This document shows positions 32,767 through 41,540 of a stretch of 64,000 bases of DNA, in pieces. The stretch is taken from positions 161,698 through 225,697 of the forward strand of contig JAPWHF010000006.1 of the NCBI GenBank assembly GCA_027214125.1, in the 5' to 3' direction. A program made the position numbers and the translations under genes. The notes under the pieces were generated by a model. It had not been told where the DNA came from, ran no database searches, and saw nothing but the letters and a program-made list of their open reading frames with translations. Every line of letters begins with the position of its first letter. Positions within the stretch are counted from its first letter, which is position 1. The DNA is from Zoogloeaceae bacterium G21618-S1. Its GTDB lineage: Bacteria > Pseudomonadota > Gammaproteobacteria > Burkholderiales > Rhodocyclaceae.

Positions 32767-33087
32767 ATGAGCGTCCAAGACCAGATCCGCGAGCAAGTTA
32801 CCTCCAACCCGGTTGTGCTGTACATGAAGGGCACGCCGCAGTTTCCGCAGTGCGGCTTCTCCGCGACCGTGGCGCAGATCCTCAAGCTCTGTGGCCTGCA
32901 GAATTACGCCTCGGTGAACGTGTTGGCCGATGAGCAAATCCGCCAGGGCATCAAAGAATACGCCAACTGGCCGACCATCCCGCAGCTCTACATCAACGGC
33001 GAGTTCGTAGGTGGTTGCGACATCCTGCGCGAGATGTACGAAAACGGTGAATTGCAGGAAATGTTGAAGGGCGTTCCGCAGGCTTGA
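32767..33087 (+). CDS. grxD: Monothiol glutaredoxin Grx4
   Basis: 106 residues, ATG at 32767. The monothiol active site CGFS starts at C29 in TPQFPQCGFSATV; also WPTIPQLYINGEFVGGCDI. CGFS glutaredoxins bind and hand on [2Fe-2S] clusters. It is probably transcribed with prmC. Confidence 0.95.
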   Translation: MSVQDQIREQVTSNPVVLYMKGTPQFPQCGFSATVAQILKLCGLQNYASVNVLADEQIRQGIKEYANWPTIPQLYINGEFVGGCDILREMYENGELQEMLKGVPQA

Positions 33088-33109
33088 GTCTGCCAAAAGA
33101 AGCATTCAA

Positions 33110-33136
33110 AACGGGCCGCGTCATGCGGCCCGTTCT
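33110..33136. terminator. Bidirectional terminator between grxD and the converging cassette
   Basis: AACGGGCCGC (33110-33119) pairs with GCGGCCCGTT (33125-33134), loop GTCAT, then CTGTTT. An A-rich run precedes it, serving the minus strand. It overlaps the stop of the minus-strand nucleotidyltransferase gene. Confidence 0.8.
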
Positions 33137-34245
33137 GTTTCGTCTGCCTCGTCCGTGGTCGGTTTGTCTTCTGGCGTGATCGCCTTGCGCGCTAGGTGCA
33201 AGGCCAACAGGTGCGGCGGCATTCTCAGCCAGTGCCCCCGGATGTAGAGTGCCAGTCGGGCGGGCGCGCTAAGTGCATCGTTGCAACCGGGATGCTGTGG
33301 CCTTAAAACACGCGAGTACATGGTGTCGAGCAGGCGGATGCGCAGGGTGCCTGGGGCTGCTGAGGCGAGCGATTGCGCGATGTCTGCGGGTACAGGCGTG
33401 GCGAAAATATGTTGAGTGTAGCGTAGCGCCAGCCATAAGGGATGCGTCAAGTGTTGTTCTCTTGCGCGGGCTGCGAGCCGGTGCCAGAAGTCGTTGTTGG
33501 CGCCTTCGCTGAAGTGGCGCAAGAGCAAATCCATGTCCGATAGGTCCCGCAACGCGTTGTCAGCTTCGCCCTCGTGAAACAAGTGGGTGGCTGAATGCAG
33601 AATCATGTCGGTCGGGGCGAGCACTCGCACGCCGGGCCAGCCGGGCACCGGGACACTTTCGCTTACCAGCGACGCCGGGTCGGGGTGGTAGCGCGCGGTC
33701 GGCGGCAAAATGGTGTGGTGTACGTCAAGCGCGCTGCCGCGGAACATGTGCTGCATGGGCGGCAACTCGTGCATCCAGCGCCGGTAGTAGCGTTGATCGT
33801 AGTTGCTCAGCTCGGCACCCATCCAGCCATGACGCATCAGCGCTGACTCGGCCTGTGCCAATTGCGGCTTTGGCACCAGGATGTCTATATCGGAAAAAAC
33901 ACGGCCGGCAGCGGATGGCAGTTCGGCCACGACATAGGCGGCGCCTTTGAGCAAAATGACGTCAATGCCCTCCGGTTGTAGCGCGCGCCGCAATTCATCG
34001 GTCTCGTGGCGCACGGCTTGGTGTTGTCGCCGCGCCAAATTGTGGGCGGCGATAAGGTGGCGTCTGGGCGCCTCTGGCACGGACGCGAGCCCGTCGACTG
34101 ACGCCATCCGGTCGTGCAGTCGCGCCAGCAAATTGGCGTGGCGTGCGTGGCGGATGAGCAGATCCCATTCGCGAGCGGACTGGCCGCGCGTCTTGGCCGG
34201 ATCGCTCAGGCAGTCGACCAGCGACGAGTGGGATTCAAGCGGCAT
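33121..34245 (-). CDS. Nucleotidyltransferase-fold protein of the HPr-rel-A-like cassette
   Basis: About 374 residues from ATG at 34245; a start at 34257 is also possible. Either overlaps the end of the HprK-related gene. Residues about 95-130 carry ILLKGAAYVVAELP and GRVFSDIDILVPK. The G-x-SDID metal-binding pattern and LLKG fit the uncharacterised NTP_transf_5 group of the polymerase-beta superfamily. A His/Asp-rich middle (LDVHHTILPP, HSATHLFHEGEADNALRDLSDMDLLLRH) also fits that group. Relatives occur beside HPr-kinase-like genes and in some lasso-peptide clusters, where they modify phosphoserine residues. It is the last gene of the cassette. The substrate is unknown. Confidence 0.8.
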   Translation of the reverse strand: MPLESHSSLVDCLSDPAKTRGQSAREWDLLIRHARHANLLARLHDRMASVDGLASVPEAPRRHLIAAHNLARRQHQAVRHETDELRRALQPEGIDVILLKGAAYVVAELPSAAGRVFSDIDILVPKPQLAQAESALMRHGWMGAELSNYDQRYYRRWMHELPPMQHMFRGSALDVHHTILPPTARYHPDPASLVSESVPVPGWPGVRVLAPTDMILHSATHLFHEGEADNALRDLSDMDLLLRHFSEGANNDFWHRLAARAREQHLTHPLWLALRYTQHIFATPVPADIAQSLASAAPGTLRIRLLDTMYSRVLRPQHPGCNDALSAPARLALYIRGHWLRMPPHLLALHLARKAITPEDKPTTDEADETERAA

Positions 34246-35146
34246 TGGCGAGCTCATCAAAGGCGGCGATCGCATCGTCGAGACGGCTGTACTCGAAGCG
34301 GTAGCTGGGGCTGGCGTCAATCAGTCGTCCGATGGCATGGAAGCCATCCTGGCCCAGGATGTGATAGTTCATGGCGTTGTCAGCGAGCGACAGAAACGCT
34401 TCGCCTTGGCTCATGGGCGTCAGTTGGGGCGCGGCGCCGGCGGTGTATTTGGGTAGCACGATCCAGGTTGGTTTAGCCGGCAGCGCTGCGCTCATTACAC
34501 TGGCAGTGGGGGGCCGCATGAGCCCGACCGTGCCTTTGCTGGTGTCTTCGATCACCGGCCCAAAGATGGCTTCAGGCGCAAAGTCACGCATGATCTGGAT
34601 CGACGCATTCTTCAGGTTCACCGGGCGAGCCAGGGGTTGAATCTCTCCGGTTTCCAGACTGATCAAGGTTAGCTCATCCGACAGCAAGCGCCACCCCCGA
34701 TTGATCAGCGCCGCACAGAGCGTGCTTTTCCCCGAGCCCGGCGGTGCCGGGAGAATTGCCGCGTGATCGCCTTTGGCGACGGCTGCGGCGTGAATGACGA
34801 GCTGGTGGTGGCCGTAGGCCGTGATGCACCAGTTCATGCCCCATTCCAGCATGGCAAGGGCTTGGGCGCGTGGCAGCGGCTTGAAGGGTTCGACGCCATC
34901 CACCTCGAAGCAGGCTTGCGGACGCAGCCAACGGCGCACATGGCGGCCGGCGTTGATGGCGATGTGGTAATCGACGAATTCGTCGTCCGCGGCTAGCGGG
35001 GTGTCGGCGTGAAGTATCCGCAGGCCGTCGTGAATCTCTGATAATGGGCTGCGAATCGAGAAAACGAATGGCCCTGTGCGCAGGCGAACGCCGGCGCGGC
35101 CAAGGCGGCGCGCGAGTTCGGCGTTACTGAGTTGTGCAAGGTTCAA
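34235..35146 (-). CDS. HPr-kinase-related kinase (HprK-rel-A type)
   Basis: 303 residues, ATG at 35146, overlapping the PqqD-like gene by 23 bases and the nucleotidyltransferase gene by about 11. The P-loop PAPPGSGKST at 133-142 and HAAAV at 119-123 are preceded by an N-terminal domain with a WCITAYGHH segment; SDE follows at 156-158. This matches the HprK/P kinase core, but the family lies outside classical PTS regulation. There is no HPr or PTS gene nearby. Relatives of HPr kinase act on serine residues, so a protein or peptide substrate is plausible. The adjacent exported Cys protein is a candidate. Confidence 0.85.
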   Translation of the reverse strand: MNLAQLSNAELARRLGRAGVRLRTGPFVFSIRSPLSEIHDGLRILHADTPLAADDEFVDYHIAINAGRHVRRWLRPQACFEVDGVEPFKPLPRAQALAMLEWGMNWCITAYGHHQLVIHAAAVAKGDHAAILPAPPGSGKSTLCAALINRGWRLLSDELTLISLETGEIQPLARPVNLKNASIQIMRDFAPEAIFGPVIEDTSKGTVGLMRPPTASVMSAALPAKPTWIVLPKYTAGAAPQLTPMSQGEAFLSLADNAMNYHILGQDGFHAIGRLIDASPSYRFEYSRLDDAIAAFDELANAA

Positions 35147-35459
35147 GGGTGGAGATCTCGATCAGCTGGGCGCCGACCAGTATACCGATCGCAAGCGTGA
35201 TGCGATTTGGGAGATCTTCGGTGACCGTGGCGTCTGACACATCGGAGAGCTGCGTCGCCATGTCCTCTTGGGTCAGTCCGGCGGGGGCGGTCTGAATGCA
35301 GTCAAAGATAAAACGGCTGAGGGGATCAATGACAAAGGTGTTGCCGGTCTGTTCAGCGTAGCCGACCCAGCCTTCGGAAAGCTCTTTCCAATGAATCAGG
35401 CCGGTTCCGCGCGATATGTAAATCGCCGAACCGGCCTGCTCGGTAGTGCTTGCGGACAA
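35124..35459 (-). CDS. PqqD-like small protein of the HPr-rel-A-like system
   Basis: 111 residues. TTG start at 35459, only 3 bases after the upstream stop, so translation is probably coupled; no ATG in the frame fits better. About 20-105 form a PqqD-like winged-helix domain (FVIDPLSRFIFDCIQTAPAGLTQEDMATQL, then TLAIGILVGAQLIEI). PqqD domains bind leader peptides and present them to modifying enzymes. Here the partner would be the HprK-related kinase, whose gene overlaps this one. Confidence 0.82.
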   Translation of the reverse strand: MSASTTEQAGSAIYISRGTGLIHWKELSEGWVGYAEQTGNTFVIDPLSRFIFDCIQTAPAGLTQEDMATQLSDVSDATVTEDLPNRITLAIGILVGAQLIEISTLEPCTTQ

Positions 35460-35462
35460 GTA

Positions 35463-36008
35463 TCAGTGCTCGCCCATGGTGTATTTGAAGTAGGTTGTCA
35501 CGTCGGACTTTCCCCAGTTAACCAAGGGGTAAGTTACCGCCGGGTAGGAGCCAGTCGCCCCTTTCTTCCACATGTCGCACACGGTCGAAGGCGTGACCGG
35601 GTAGCCCGACCCGCTGTTCGCGTTTGCCCATGCTGCGACACAGTACCGGAGGAACTCATCGGAGTCGGCCAGTGCGTCTTTCAGCTTCTTGTTGTTGTGG
35701 TTGCTGTTGTAGCCGCAAGCGCCGAGAGTGTCTTTGACTTTGTAGTCTTTCCAGCCAGGGGCGGAGGAGTTCTGGCAGGCTACATGCCAGTCAGTCGGCT
35801 TCTTGTAGTACTGCTGACAGGTTTGACTGCCCGGGTTGCTCAGATTGCCGGAAACGGAAAAACCTGATGGCTGCTTGCAACTGAAGGTGGCAAGCGCCGG
35901 CGTACTCTTGAGCAGCAGTAGCAGAGGGGCCCCTGACAGCCCGCCTTGCACGAGGCGGCGTCGGCTATCCGAAATCGGCTTCGAAGGGATCTGATTGTCT
36001 TGGCTCAT
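35463..36008 (-). CDS. Exported six-cysteine hypothetical protein, candidate substrate of the cassette
   Basis: 181 residues, ATG at 36008. The N-terminus has a twin-arginine-like signal (DSRRRLVQGG at 14-23), a hydrophobic stretch and an ALA site at about 38-40. The mature part has exactly six cysteines (44, 64, 78, 98, 123, 144), many Ser/Thr/Asn/Gly/Tyr residues and no recognised domain. As first gene of the cassette it may be the protein modified by the kinase and nucleotidyltransferase. Codon use and base composition are less GC-rich than the neighbours, which hints at transfer. I do not recognise the family with certainty. Confidence 0.75.
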   Translation of the reverse strand: MSQDNQIPSKPISDSRRRLVQGGLSGAPLLLLLKSTPALATFSCKQPSGFSVSGNLSNPGSQTCQQYYKKPTDWHVACQNSSAPGWKDYKVKDTLGACGYNSNHNNKKLKDALADSDEFLRYCVAAWANANSGSGYPVTPSTVCDMWKKGATGSYPAVTYPLVNWGKSDVTTYFKYTMGEH

Positions 36009-36289
36009 AATTTGTCTTCTCTGGCGCGTTCCGGTGCAGATAAATGCTTGTCCAAGTATAGGTCAGCATCTGCGCCGGTGTCGTGAAGTATGCCATGTCT
36101 AAAGCGGCGGATGCCTATGGGCAAGCAATAATGATGCCTTATTCTAAGATATGCGTATCTCGTTGAAAATAAAGTATTAAATTTTGTCTTGCTCGGCTGG
36201 CAAGGATTGAGTGTCAATTCGCTCGACAGCTTTTGCGTGATACCCCGGAGTGGTGTCGGTCGGGCAATTTGTGGCCGACAGTGTGTTTT
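36009..36289. other. AT-rich intergenic region upstream of the cassette
   Basis: 281 bases without a supported gene, clearly poorer in GC than the surroundings. On the minus strand TTGCCA (36203-36198) and TTAATA (36180-36175) are 17 bases apart and are the best promoter candidate for the cassette. That would leave a long leader of about 160 bases. A 70-codon open frame at 36005-36217 has no support. Confidence 0.45.
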
Positions 36290-37570
36290 CTAAATGTTGG
36301 CGACCCGCGCGCTGGTCATCGACAGGCGCCCGGCCAGGACTTCAAGGAAAGCCTTGTAGAAGTGCATCCGGCAGGTGTCGGAGGCGCGCTGCAGGGCGCG
36401 GGCGCGGATGGTGATGACTTCGATCTCGGTGGTGGCTTCGACTGAGGCGGTGCGCAGGCCGCTGCCGGGGGCGAAGACGGCCATTTCGCCAAAGCAGTCG
36501 CCGGGGGTGAGCAGGTGGAGCAGGCGGTCGTGCTTTTTGACACGGGCTTCGCCGTTGGCGAGGAAGCAGAAATGGTCGCCGGGTTCGCCTTCCTTGAGTA
36601 GCGTGGTGCCCGGTTCGGCAAAACGCCATTCGGAGAAGCGCACGATTTCCCAGATTTCGACGTCGGTGAATTCGCGGAAAAAAGACAGGCGACGCAGGGT
36701 CTGGAATTTCTGGGTGTCGGAGACGGTGCGCTTGCGGTTGCCGAGGCCGATATTGCGAAACGCGTGGGCCAGATCGTGAGAGAACTCGACCCAGTTCTGG
36801 TAGCGGTCGTCGAGCGATTTCTGCATCGCCCTCCGGACAATCGCGTCGAGCTCGGCAGGCACGTCGGCGCGCAGGGCGATCGGCGAGGGCGGGGTTTCGT
36901 GGGCGATGCGGTAGAGCAGGCTGTAGTTGTTGGTGGCTTCGAAGGGCAGCCGGCCGGTGAGGAGCTGGTACATCACCACGCCGAGCGAGTAGATGTCGGT
37001 CTGATGGTTGAGCGGCATTTCGCGCACTTGTTGTGGCGACATGTAGGCGGGGGAGCCGACGCCGGAAATTTGCGTGGTGTCGGCGGCGTTGAACAGGGCC
37101 GCGCCAAAGTCGGAGAGCTTGATGTCTTGCCCGTCAGGATCTTCGAGCAGGATGTTGGCCGGTTTGATGTCGCGGTGGGTGATGCCCTGGTGGTAGGCGT
37201 AGTCAAGGGCGCGAGTGGCCTTGAAGATGATCTCGATCACGCGATCAAAGGGCAGCAGCCGATCGGGCCGGCAGAAAGGCTCGAGCGTGCCGCCGGGCAC
37301 GTATTCCATCACCACGTAACCCTGTTCGCCCTCGACGGTGGCGTCGTAGATCTGGGCGATGTGGGGATGGAACAGCCGGCCGGCGAGTGAGGCTTCGTTG
37401 ATCAGCAGGTGGCGGTAGAGGCGACCACGCTCCGGGTCTTTGAGAACCTCGGGGTAGAGCTGTTTGACGGCGACGTCGCGCTGGGTAAACGCGTCATAGG
37501 CCAGATAGACCGCACTGGTGGCACCTTCTCCCAGCAGTTGCCGGAGTGTGTACTTGCCAATGCGGTCCAT
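36290..37570 (-). CDS. Ser/Thr protein kinase with C-terminal cyclic-nucleotide-binding domain
   Basis: 426 residues from ATG at 37570, 13 bases after the argH stop; longer starts would overlap argH and lack homology. Kinase domain about 7-275: glycine loop GEGATSAVY, K36 in VAVKQ, HRD at 132-134 (THRDIKPANILL), DFG at 154-156 and SPAYMSPQQ in place of APE. All catalytic residues are present. C-terminal domain about 300-420 is a cNMP-binding fold with the phosphate-binding cassette FGEMAVF-RTASV. There is no membrane helix. A soluble Hanks kinase gated by a nucleotide is plausible. Its substrates are unknown. Confidence 0.9.
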   Translation of the reverse strand: MDRIGKYTLRQLLGEGATSAVYLAYDAFTQRDVAVKQLYPEVLKDPERGRLYRHLLINEASLAGRLFHPHIAQIYDATVEGEQGYVVMEYVPGGTLEPFCRPDRLLPFDRVIEIIFKATRALDYAYHQGITHRDIKPANILLEDPDGQDIKLSDFGAALFNAADTTQISGVGSPAYMSPQQVREMPLNHQTDIYSLGVVMYQLLTGRLPFEATNNYSLLYRIAHETPPSPIALRADVPAELDAIVRRAMQKSLDDRYQNWVEFSHDLAHAFRNIGLGNRKRTVSDTQKFQTLRRLSFFREFTDVEIWEIVRFSEWRFAEPGTTLLKEGEPGDHFCFLANGEARVKKHDRLLHLLTPGDCFGEMAVFAPGSGLRTASVEATTEIEVITIRARALQRASDTCRMHFYKAFLEVLAGRLSMTSARVANI

Positions 37571-37583
37571 GGTCGAGCGCAGC

Positions 37584-38987
<1,404 letters not shown>

Positions 38988-39081
38988 AATGCCCAGAATA
39001 CTTTATGAAAAGTGGTTCGATGGGATGTTGCCCGCCATCTCGGCGGCGACCCTGCCGACCACGTGTCTCACATGAGAGCGC

Positions 39082-40122
39082 ATGGCCGTGGTGTCCCCCG
39101 GAAAGACGCAAAGTATAAGTCAAAAGCCCAAGGCGCTTGCCATCCACGGCGCCTTGCCGGACTTTCGCAATATCGGCGTGATTCTGCGCGTGATTCTGCT
39201 CGTCAATGCCCTGGCGGTGGGTACGGTGGTGCTGCACAGCCGAGCCGGGGCCGAAATCGTCCCGGCCGCAGTGGCCTGGGCGGGGTGGCTGGAGTTGCCG
39301 CTGTTCATCACCATACTGCTGCTCTATGTGCTCCAGCCCGTGTTGGTGCGCCTTTCGCCGGGGCGTTTCTGGCCGGCGGTGATGGCAGTCAGCACTTTGG
39401 TGGCCGTGTTCGCCTATCCGCCCCTGGGTGCGCCGTCGGGTGCGGCGCTGTGGCGCTGGATGGGCTGGAGTATCTTGGCGTCATTCACCGTAATGGGCTA
39501 CTTTGATTATCGAGGGCGTCTGTATTCGCCGGCCCTGACCGAGGCGCGTCTGCATGCACTGACGGCGCGGATTCGGCCGCATTTTTTGTTTAACAGCCTG
39601 AATGCGGTGCTTGGCGTGATGCGTGAAGACCCTCGGCGGGCCGAGGTGGCGCTGGAAGAATTGGCGGACATGTTTCGGGTGCTGATGAAGGAACACAAGG
39701 AGCTGGTGGCGCTCGACAGCGAGATCAGTCTCTGTGAGCGCTATCTCGATCTGGAGCGTTTGCGTCTGGGTGAGCGCCTGGTAGTGAATTGGGACCTGAG
39801 CTGCAAACCGGCGCAGGCGCTGGTGCCACCGCTCTTGCTTCAACCTTTGCTTGAAAATGCCGTTTATCACGGCATCGAACCGTCGCAGCAGCCAGGGGAT
39901 ATCGCCGTGCGGGTTGCACGGCGCAGCAGTGAGGTATTGATCGAAGTGAGCAATCCGATCGTTGACACGCCGCGCGCCCAGAAAGGCAACCAGATTGCCC
40001 AAGCCAACATCCGTGAACGTCTGTCCCTGTTTTTCGATCTCGAGGCAGATATGCGAATAGACCGCAGTGGAGGCCGCTACAGCGTGCGGATCCGGCTGCC
40101 TTATCGGAGGCTCAATACATGA
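39082..40122 (+). CDS. algZ: LytS/AlgZ-type sensor histidine kinase
   Basis: 346 residues, ATG at 39082. Four membrane helices within about 30-145, then a His_kinase domain with the acceptor His in ARIRPHFLFNSLNAV near 170 and LLQPLLENAVYHGIEP near 255. This unorthodox kinase class partners LytTR regulators, and AlgR is encoded next, overlapping by 4 bases. In Pseudomonas argH-algZ-algR-hemC is a conserved order, and AlgZ/AlgR control twitching motility and alginate. The output here is unknown. Confidence 0.9.
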   Translation: MAVVSPGKTQSISQKPKALAIHGALPDFRNIGVILRVILLVNALAVGTVVLHSRAGAEIVPAAVAWAGWLELPLFITILLLYVLQPVLVRLSPGRFWPAVMAVSTLVAVFAYPPLGAPSGAALWRWMGWSILASFTVMGYFDYRGRLYSPALTEARLHALTARIRPHFLFNSLNAVLGVMREDPRRAEVALEELADMFRVLMKEHKELVALDSEISLCERYLDLERLRLGERLVVNWDLSCKPAQALVPPLLLQPLLENAVYHGIEPSQQPGDIAVRVARRSSEVLIEVSNPIVDTPRAQKGNQIAQANIRERLSLFFDLEADMRIDRSGGRYSVRIRLPYRRLNT

Positions 40123-40862
40123 CGCAATCCGAACTCCGTGTCCTCATTGTTGATGACGAAGCGCCCGCGCGCGCCCGTTTGCGCGATGTGCTGGGCGACG
40201 TCAGACAAGAGCAGCCCACCCGGGTGGTGGGCTTTGCGGCCAACGGTGAAGAGGCACTGAGACTGATCGACGCCGAGGCGGTCGACGTGGTGCTTGCCGA
40301 TATCCGCATGCCGGGCATGGATGGCGTGTCGTTGGCGCAGCATCTCAATGGCCGCGCCGACCCGCCGGTGGTGATCTTCACCACGGCTTACGATCAGTAC
40401 GCCGTGCAGGCTTTCGATCTGTCGGTGGCAGACTACCTGCTCAAACCGGTGCGTGCGGCGCGCTTGATCGAGGCGCTGGAGAAGGCGCGCAAGCTCTGCC
40501 AGGGCACCGAGGCGCGGGGGGAGGACGAAAAGCCCCTGAGCGTGACCGAGCGCGGCCGCATCCTGCTGGTCGACATCGGCCGTGTGTTGTATCTGCGGGC
40601 CGAGCAGAAATACGTCACCGCACGCACCGTCGAGCGCGAGTATCTCCTCGACGATTCACTGGTACATCTGGAAGAAAGCTACCCCGGTCGCTTCCTGCGC
40701 ATTCATCGCAATTGCCTGGTGGCGCGCAAGGCGATCGCCGGTATCGAGCGCGAAGCCGGGGAGGGCGAGGGGCGCTGGCTGGTGGTGCTGGCGGGGCTGG
40801 ACGAGCATCTGCCCATCAGCCGCCGCCAGTGGCCAAGCGTGAAGGCGATCCTCGATATTTAA
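40119..40862 (+). CDS. algR: LytTR-family response regulator AlgR
   Basis: 247 residues, ATG at 40119 overlapping the algZ stop. Receiver domain about 1-125 (DDEAPAR at 10-16, ADIRMPGMDGVSLAQ near 60 with the acceptor Asp, KPV near 110) and a LytTR DNA-binding domain about 140-245 with FLRIHRNCLVARKAI. Confidence 0.92.
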   Translation: MTQSELRVLIVDDEAPARARLRDVLGDVRQEQPTRVVGFAANGEEALRLIDAEAVDVVLADIRMPGMDGVSLAQHLNGRADPPVVIFTTAYDQYAVQAFDLSVADYLLKPVRAARLIEALEKARKLCQGTEARGEDEKPLSVTERGRILLVDIGRVLYLRAEQKYVTARTVEREYLLDDSLVHLEESYPGRFLRIHRNCLVARKAIAGIEREAGEGEGRWLVVLAGLDEHLPISRRQWPSVKAILDI

Positions 40863-40878
40863 GCGGGGCGCGGCCAGT

Positions 40879-40907
40879 GCGTGCTCACAGTTGGCCTGTG
40901 AGCACGC
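40879..40907. terminator. Perfect hairpin between converging algR and the small Cys protein gene
   Basis: GCGTGCTCACAG (40879-40890) pairs with CTGTGAGCACGC (40896-40907), loop TTGGC. It sits between converging genes but has no strong T-run, so its strength as a terminator is uncertain. Confidence 0.6.
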
Positions 40908-40908
40908 C

Positions 40909-41304
40909 CTAGATGTCAGCCAGATGCATGCCGTCGGTGGTACGTCGCCCGCGCCGATTTCGGCGGTCGTCGAGCCCCCGCGCGATGTGCATGTGGCTCT
41001 CCGGCCGGTAGGGATTGCGCCGATCACCGCGACGACGATCTTTATAGTGACTGAAGGTGCAGCGGCAACGCGTGGTGTCGCAGCTGGCCAGCGGCAGCAA
41101 AGGGGCTTCCGCTGAGAGAAAACGGATGCCCTTGAGTGTCTGCGCTGTGCGGCAGGCGCCTTGCCCCGAGTTGATGGTGACGCAGTGGTAGGGGTGGGCG
41201 GTGTTTTCGGCCTCATCCTCGTTGTCGGACGGCCGGCCGCGCATCACAAACCAGGCAATCAGCGCCATGACGGACAACATGACTGCAAACCATTCGATCG
41301 ACAT
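40909..41304 (-). CDS. Small membrane-anchored hypothetical protein with Cys/His motifs
   Basis: 131 residues from ATG at 41304 (MSIEWFAVMLSVMALIAWFVM); the frame extends upstream without support. One N-terminal membrane helix (about 3-21), then an acidic linker and YHCVTINSGQGACRTAQ, KGIRFLSAEAPLLPLASC and CDTTRCRCTFSHYKDRR, followed by a very basic Arg-rich tail. The five cysteines and CxC spacing look conserved and may bind metal, but no function is known. Similar proteins occur in betaproteobacteria. A 236-base gap upstream, before the ppc stop, holds no clear feature. Confidence 0.65.
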   Translation of the reverse strand: MSIEWFAVMLSVMALIAWFVMRGRPSDNEDEAENTAHPYHCVTINSGQGACRTAQTLKGIRFLSAEAPLLPLASCDTTRCRCTFSHYKDRRRGDRRNPYRPESHMHIARGLDDRRNRRGRRTTDGMHLADI

Positions 41305-41540
41305 AAGCTTGACTCTCTTTCGGTTTTGCCTCCTTTCAGTATGGCTGCTGCAGCGCGGCAGTGCAGCGACAGCGCCACAAAGCACAATGGGATTTTGTAT
41401 CAAAAGGTTAGCCGCGCCGCTGCATTGCTGTGAATGAACGCAGGGCGCGGGTTTTCGCGCGGTGGTGGGCAGTGTGCTGCAAGGCGCCCGACTGACCTTC
41501 GATATAGGTTCTGAGAGGGTCGGTCAGGCGTTTTGGGGCC

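Noticed and set aside
34235-35146. Classical HPr kinase/phosphorylase of a PTS
   Set aside because: No ptsH, ptsI or EIIA gene lies nearby, and the gene is locked to a PqqD-like gene instead, fitting the HPr-kinase-related group.
36005-36217. 70-codon minus-strand frame upstream of the six-cysteine protein
   Set aside because: No ribosome site or family resemblance, and it overlaps the start of the cassette and its probable promoter.
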